Shown here: one piece after another, positions 59,807 through 64,000 of the stretch
Numbering within the stretch: position 1 is the first letter of the stretch
Layout of the letters: the number at the start of each line of letters is the position of its first letter
NCBI GenBank assembly: GCA_964631605.1
Contig: CAZVYG010000012.1
Location: 24,245-88,244 of the forward strand
Length of the DNA stretch: 64,000 bases
Source of the DNA: JARKQH01 sp964631605
GTDB lineage: Bacteria > Verrucomicrobiota > Verrucomicrobiia > Limisphaerales > UBA8199
Direction of reading: 5' to 3'
Made by a program: the position numbers and the translations under genes
The notes under the pieces: model-generated
What the model was told of the DNA's origin: nothing
Seen by the model: the letters and a program-made list of their open reading frames with translations, nothing else
Databases searched by the model: none

Positions 59807-61618
59807 TCAGGTGACGTCTCCCTCGCGTGGTTCCCTCGCGCTGGAATCCAGTTCCGCGGTCGGGCGCTCTGAAGACTGGCGGAACGCCTGCGCCGCGTGC
59901 CGGTTGGTCGGGTAGAATCGGTCGGGGTCAATCAAATCCATGAGGTGGTATCGCTCGAGCCAGGAGCGGAAGGAGCGGTCGGCACGGCTGACGGCGACGG
60001 TGATGTTCCGCTGCTTGAGCAGGGTGATCGCCTGGCGCAGCACCCCCGCGCCGGTGGTGTCCACGTCCACCATCGCCTGCGCATCCAGCACGAACCAGCG
60101 GACCGGGGTGGGCGACTGAGTGACCAAGCGCTCGACGTCGTCGAGGAACAGGGTCGCGTTGGCGAAGTAGAGCGGGGCGCCGAAACGGTACACCATCAGG
60201 CCGGAAGAACCGGAGGCCTGCCCGCCCGCGGCGGGGAGGAAGTGACTGCCGTCGGGCGCTTCCACCAGGGCGGTGGTGTCCGGACGGGACGCCCGCCGGA
60301 TGACGTCAATCGTGGACAGAAGAAAGGCAATGACGACGGCGCGCAAGGGGCCCAGGGCCAGCACGCTCAGCAGGCAGACGGTGGCGATCCAGAATTCCGA
60401 ACGGCGCATTCGCCACAGCTCGCGGAATTCGTGGACTTCGATCAGCGACAGCACCGCATTGGCGACAATTCCGGCGAGGGCGGCATTGGGCAGGAAGGCC
60501 AGCAGCTTGGTAAAGAAGAGCATGACCACCGCGATGGTCGCGGCGGCGACCAAACTCGGCAACTGGCTGCGCGCGCCGGCGGCATCCATGGCGGCCGAGC
60601 GGGAGGGGCTGTTGCCGGTGACGATGGACCCGGTGAAGCCGGCGGCCAGGTTGGCGGCACCGTAAGCGAACAACATCTGGTCGCCATCGGCCTTGTAGCC
60701 GTATTTGTTGCTGTAGCTCCGGACCACCAGCAGGCCTTCGCACAGGAGAATGGCCACAATGGCCAGGGCGCCCGGCAAGAGCTTGATATAGTCCGTCAGG
60801 GGAATCGTGGGGAGGGTCAGGGCCGGGAGCCCCGAGGGAATCGCATTGCCCAGCACGCCGACGCCCTTGGCCGGGAGGTCGAGCATGGCGACGAGGGTCG
60901 TCAAGAGCACCAGGGCGACCAAGGCGCCGGGGACTTTGGGCGCGTATCGTTTCATGAGCCGGACGATCAGGAAGGCGCCCACCCCGATCGCCACCGAGTA
61001 GAGGTTGGCCTGGGGAATGGAGTGGAACAGGGCCAGGACCTCCACGAAGTACCCCTCGGTCTGCACCGAGGTCGCCAGGGTTTCCTTGAGGTGCTCGGCT
61101 GCCGCCAGCAGGCCCGTTGCGGCTTCGCCCGCATGGGGAGCGGCCAGAATCTTTCTGACCTGGTTGGTGAACACTTCGACCCCCAGCCCGGTGATGAAGC
61201 CCGCCATGACGGCGCGGGAGAGAAAGTTGGCGAGGAACGCCAGCCGGAAGATCCAAAAAACGAAAAAGAGCACGGCGCAGATGACGGCGAGCGCCAGGGC
61301 ATACTGCAAGCGAAGCGGGTCTCCGGGCGCGGCGAAAGCGACGAGCGCGGCCCCGACCAGCGTGGCCATGGAGGCGTCGGGGCTCGTCACCAGGTGTCGC
61401 GAGCTGGCCAGCAGGGCGAAGACGATCAGCGGAATGATCGCGGCATAGAGACCGGCGGCGGGCGGCAGACCGGCCACCTGCGCGTAGCCGATGTTCAGCG
61501 GGATCATCAGGGCGGCCAGGGTGACGCCCGCCGAGACTTCCCGCGGGACGTCGGCCAGGGTGACGCCGCGCAATCCCGCAAACGGCACCGGCCAGCGGAT
61601 GTTGGAGAGAATGTTCAT
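59807..61618 (-). CDS. SulP family anion transporter with STAS domain
   Basis: This 603-residue transporter belongs to the SLC26/SulP family, which moves sulfate, bicarbonate or related anions with H+ or Na+. About 11-14 membrane helices occupy residues 25-430. The family signature near the N terminus is intact (LAALMIPLNIGYAQVAGLPP), and a C-terminal STAS domain (about 480-575) carries LDAQAMVDVDTTGAGVLRQ. The substrate cannot be fixed from sequence; bicarbonate (BicA type) is one possibility. Its start overlaps the stop of a truncated exported fragment (ATGA). Confidence 0.92.
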   Translation of the reverse strand: MNILSNIRWPVPFAGLRGVTLADVPREVSAGVTLAALMIPLNIGYAQVAGLPPAAGLYAAIIPLIVFALLASSRHLVTSPDASMATLVGAALVAFAAPGDPLRLQYALALAVICAVLFFVFWIFRLAFLANFLSRAVMAGFITGLGVEVFTNQVRKILAAPHAGEAATGLLAAAEHLKETLATSVQTEGYFVEVLALFHSIPQANLYSVAIGVGAFLIVRLMKRYAPKVPGALVALVLLTTLVAMLDLPAKGVGVLGNAIPSGLPALTLPTIPLTDYIKLLPGALAIVAILLCEGLLVVRSYSNKYGYKADGDQMLFAYGAANLAAGFTGSIVTGNSPSRSAAMDAAGARSQLPSLVAAATIAVVMLFFTKLLAFLPNAALAGIVANAVLSLIEVHEFRELWRMRRSEFWIATVCLLSVLALGPLRAVVIAFLLSTIDVIRRASRPDTTALVEAPDGSHFLPAAGGQASGSSGLMVYRFGAPLYFANATLFLDDVERLVTQSPTPVRWFVLDAQAMVDVDTTGAGVLRQAITLLKQRNITVAVSRADRSFRSWLERYHLMDLIDPDRFYPTNRHAAQAFRQSSERPTAELDSSAREPREGDVT

Positions 61619-61920
61619 CTTAAGTGCCAGTCGTAGGTGGACTCGGCGTTCAGAGTGAAGGTGGTGGCCTTCTTTGTGGTGAAGGAGACGAACGGCTGGA
61701 GAAAGGTGGCGTTGACCTCCGCCCGATCGCTCTCGCCGGCGAAGGACCAGACGTGACTGGCCAACGCACTGGAGGCAGCCGCATCCGAGGGCGCGAGGGT
61801 AAGCGGGCGGTACAAGCCCGATTCATTCTGGGCCTGGGCTACCGACACCAGCAGAGCGCAAGCAGCCAGGAAAAGGTTGAGTTTTGATTTCATGGACTTG
61901 TTCATGGTTTGCCGTTTCAT
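61615..61920 (-). pseudogene. Truncated exported porin-like fragment
   Basis: The 101-residue frame starts with a signal peptide (from the third ATG at 61893: MKSKLNLFLAACALLVSVAQAQ) and continues with ESGLYRPLTLAPSD and NATFLQPFVSFTTKK...NAESTYDW. In the related outer-membrane proteins I know of, this segment continues for another hundred residues or so; here it stops right after STYDWHLR, exactly at the SulP start (ATGA). Its own first ATG (61920) overlaps the upstream transporter stop. I read it as a remnant cut by deletion, though a short functional protein is possible. Confidence 0.5.
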
Positions 61921-62804
61921 TTTGATCTCTGCATGGAAAGTCCTGCCGCACTTCCTGCAACGGTCTTGCCGGCCCGGGCAGCGAAGAAGCGCGCCAGGGG
62001 GAACGCGACGATCGCCGGCACTGGCCCCGTTAGCAGGAACATCATCAGCATGCGCGGGTCCTGGACCGGAAAGGCGGTATAGACCGCCAACAAGGGGGCC
62101 CCGTTGCGCGTGGCCATCGCCAGCGCCATGGCGCTGCGCTGTCCTTGTTTCAAGCCAAATCCAATCCAATACGACACCAGTGCGATGCCCAGAAGAAAGA
62201 GCGCCTCGGCGCCGATGGCATAGCTCCACACCGTGCGAAGAATATCCTGGAAATTGAACACCACGACGAAGCTCAGGCACAGCAGCGTGGAGATTCCCGC
62301 GAGGCGCTTGACCCAGGGCGACACCTTCTGCGCCAGCGGCGTGGCGAAGACCTTCAGCGCGGCGCACAAGACCAGCGGCAGCAACACCAACACGAGAAGC
62401 GGTTTCGCCAACGACCACACGTTCAGCGTCAGACCCTTCATCAGCCACGGCGTCATCAAGGGCAGCAGGGCCACCGTGGCGACCACCGCCAGCGGAATGA
62501 GGGCCGCCGTGAAGTCCATATCGGAGCGGGCTCTTCGCGCCAGAATCGACAGCATGGGCGCGACCGGTGCCAGGCTGACAACGAGCAGCCCCAGGGCATG
62601 CGGCTCCGCCAGCGGAATGACTTTCGTGAGAAGAAGGGCAAAGGCCAGGCCAACCACCCAACCCCACAGGAGGGTCAGCAAAACCAACCTGACGCTGCGC
62701 AGCGACTTCAGTGTTTCGCGCAGGTTCAGCTCGAGGCCGATCGACACCATGTTCGACACGGTGTAGAGAAGGACCAGAATCTCGAATGCTTTCTGCGTGG
62801 TCAT
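61917..62804 (-). CDS. BASS-family (bile acid:Na+ symporter-like) transporter, second of two
   Basis: This 295-residue membrane protein has about ten helices and belongs to the bile acid:sodium symporter/arsenite-type superfamily. Typical segments are GLELNLRETL near the N terminus, a conserved LLVVSLAPVAPMLSIL, SYWIGFGLKQGQRSAMALAMATRNGAPLL in the second half, and a hydrophobic end. The substrate is unknown; it could be an organic or inorganic anion. It is a divergent paralogue of the upstream gene at 62821, 16 bp away. Start 62804 is chosen because longer Arg-rich upstream sequence is not conserved. Confidence 0.85.
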   Translation of the reverse strand: MTTQKAFEILVLLYTVSNMVSIGLELNLRETLKSLRSVRLVLLTLLWGWVVGLAFALLLTKVIPLAEPHALGLLVVSLAPVAPMLSILARRARSDMDFTAALIPLAVVATVALLPLMTPWLMKGLTLNVWSLAKPLLVLVLLPLVLCAALKVFATPLAQKVSPWVKRLAGISTLLCLSFVVVFNFQDILRTVWSYAIGAEALFLLGIALVSYWIGFGLKQGQRSAMALAMATRNGAPLLAVYTAFPVQDPRMLMMFLLTGPVPAIVAFPLARFFAARAGKTVAGSAAGLSMQRSK

Positions 62805-62820
62805 CGTCCGTCTCCTGTCA

Positions 62821-63726
62821 CTAAACGGTCGCCACGGGCGGGTTGCTCGCCGCCTTGCCTCCGGCACCGGCCTTATCCGCCTGGCTGGCAAATATTCTCG
62901 TTCCAAGAGCGGCGAGGGGAATCGACACCAGAATCCACATAATGGTCATCGCCCCAATGCGTGGATCCGCGTTTGGAATGGTTGACGTGGCCGCGAAAAG
63001 CGCGGCGCCGTTCAGCGTGCTCAGCCCCAGCGCCATGATGCTGCGCTGGCTTTGTTTCAAGCCGAGGCTGAGGTTATAAGTCATCAGGGCCATCCCGACC
63101 ATGAAGAGGGTGAGTGAAAGGAGGGCAAATTCGCCGGCTGTGTTGAGCATTGACCGGCCGTAAATCACAAGACACCAGGCGGTCGTCAGTAAGGTAGCGA
63201 TCAGGGCAAACTTTTTGACTGCCGGGTACATCTGGGTTGCCGCCGAGTCGGCGTAATGCCGGATCATCGCTCCGATCACCAGCGGCAGGAGGATGGTCAA
63301 CAGCAGCGGTTTGGCGAGCGCCCAGGCGCTGATCGTCACTCCCTTGACTAACAAGGGTCCTATGACTGGCATCAACGCCACCGTGCCCACCGCGACGAGC
63401 GGTATGAGGGCTCCGGCGAAGCCCAAGTCCCCGCGGGCTTTTCCCACCATTTGGGCGAGGAACGGCGCGCAGGGCGCCAGGCTGCCGAGCAGAATCACGA
63501 CCTTGTAGGGCTCGGCCAGCGGAAGAATCCGAGTGATCAGATAGCCGAAGGCCGGTCCCACCACCCAGCCCCAGACGAAGATCAAGGCGAGGGATTTCTT
63601 GTTCCGCAACGCCACCCTGACTTCGGGCATTCTCACCTGGAGGCCCATGGCTGCCAGGCTCGACACGGTGAAGATGAGAATCAATGGGCCTACCGTTATC
63701 TGAAGAAAATGCATGACAGCGTTCAT
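62821..63726 (-). CDS. BASS-family (bile acid:Na+ symporter-like) transporter, first of two
   Basis: This 301-residue membrane protein of about ten helices is a paralogue of the next gene. Matching segments include MGLQVRMPEVRVALR near residue 27, LGSLAPCAPFLAQM, LAKPLLLTILLPLVIGAM, and YNLSLGLKQSQRSIMALGLSTLNGAALF. It should be an Na+-coupled importer of an anion. Two adjacent and unequal copies may form a hetero-oligomer or have different substrates. It is probably the first gene of a minus-strand run ending at SulP and DUF2490. Confidence 0.85.
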   Translation of the reverse strand: MNAVMHFLQITVGPLILIFTVSSLAAMGLQVRMPEVRVALRNKKSLALIFVWGWVVGPAFGYLITRILPLAEPYKVVILLGSLAPCAPFLAQMVGKARGDLGFAGALIPLVAVGTVALMPVIGPLLVKGVTISAWALAKPLLLTILLPLVIGAMIRHYADSAATQMYPAVKKFALIATLLTTAWCLVIYGRSMLNTAGEFALLSLTLFMVGMALMTYNLSLGLKQSQRSIMALGLSTLNGAALFAATSTIPNADPRIGAMTIMWILVSIPLAALGTRIFASQADKAGAGGKAASNPPVATV

Positions 63727-63799
63727 AATTGGCTACCTTTCAAGCTAACGGGTGTTGTTGGAGCTGTTCGCACAGGAAACTTTTCGCGATTTCAATTCA

Positions 63800-64000
63800 T
63801 CACACCTCGGAGAACTGAATGACGACCTTGATGTCGTCGGGCTTTCGCTGGAGGGCCTGTTGGAAATTCTCCGGCTTTTCACGGCGCGTGATCAAACGGC
63901 TCAGCCACGCCCGGTCAGCACGAGCCAGCAGATTTCCAGCCTTGTACCAGTGCCGCTTGTTGGCGTTGACGCTGCCCACAATCACGTTGTTCTTCAGCAC
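63800..64000 (-). CDS. Glucose dehydrogenase-like medium-chain dehydrogenase, C-terminal end (partial)
   Basis: Only the last 66 residues are inside the window; the gene continues past 64000. The segment with VIVGSVNANKRHW, RLITRR and DDIKVVIQF is typical of the C terminus of zinc-dependent glucose 1-dehydrogenases of the medium-chain family. Its substrate cannot be confirmed from this part. It lies 73 bp upstream of the transporter pair on the same strand. Confidence 0.7.
   Translation of the reverse strand: MLKNNVIVGSVNANKRHWYKAGNLLARADRAWLSRLITRREKPENFQQALQRKPDDIKVVIQFSEV

Noticed and set aside
59897..61636. A 579-codon plus-strand frame opposite SulP
   Set aside because: Gln/Gly/His-rich shadow of a clear SulP transporter.

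Overview
The window is GC-rich, tightly packed bacterial chromosome. The most likely source is a Verrucomicrobiota, probably the Limisphaerales/Pedosphaera side of the phylum. The pointers are a PEP-CTERM protein, Tat-exported Gfo/Idh and NIPSNAP proteins, a DUF1080 protein, an alpha-L-fucosidase, the futalosine menaquinone enzyme MqnE, an RRM RNA-binding protein, and several secreted proteins with a C-terminal FYR-type tail. This assignment is inference from gene content; there is no rRNA here. One tRNA (Leu, CAA) is present.

Layout. 0-4 kb: dnaG and a sigma-54 activator of FhlA/HyfR type, both minus strand. 4-10 kb: a complete six-gene Ech-type (group 4) energy-converting [NiFe] hydrogenase operon, echABCDEF, divergent from the activator and preceded by a very good -24/-12 promoter and an upstream inverted repeat. 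The small subunit EchC carries a whole GNAT acetyltransferase domain at its C terminus, which is the most unusual protein in the window. 10-21 kb: a five-repeat exported protein, the tsaB-tsaE-thiL-CPBP protease cluster, a periplasmic glutathione peroxidase, a YceI pair, galK, tyrS and leuB. 21-29 kb: a coiled-coil protein, tRNA-Leu, a fucosidase, a small glycan cluster (FkbM methyltransferase, glycosyltransferase, methyltransferase), a NIPSNAP protein and trpF. 29-31.3 kb: a tonB-exbB-exbD energy-transduction operon.

31.3-34.3 kb is an accessory island. A mosaic of perfect short-loop hairpins includes a 128-bp element present twice at 122/128 identity. It is followed by three small unrelated same-strand ORFs, each starting 8-14 bp after a GTTRRRY-like core and separated by attC-like imperfect inverted repeats. 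This looks like an integron-type cassette cluster without an integrase in the window.

34.3-47 kb: a coiled-coil protein with a C-terminal NYN ribonuclease-like domain, an exported Gfo/Idh oxidoreductase, two tandem thymidylate-kinase-like proteins (the second with Arg in place of the P-loop Lys), a ROK sugar kinase, two exported proteins (NHL propeller, beta-helix), prfB with its programmed +1 frameshift, and trpC. 47-64 kb: a PEP-CTERM protein, xylA, mqnE, a DUF1080 protein, a tagatose/psicose-3-epimerase-like protein, a histidine kinase, a glycosyltransferase, a PQQ-type propeller, a tetraheme cytochrome, an RRM protein, then a minus-strand transport block (DUF2490, SulP, a truncated porin-like remnant, two BASS-family transporters) and the 3' end of a glucose dehydrogenase cut by the window edge.

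Overall the genes suggest a carbohydrate- and glycan-degrading heterotroph (fucosidase, xylose isomerase, galactokinase, ROK kinase, epimerase, TonB system) that can couple ferredoxin oxidation to H2 production and ion pumping through Ech under sigma-54 control. Most long antisense frames in this high-GC sequence were judged to be shadows and left out.
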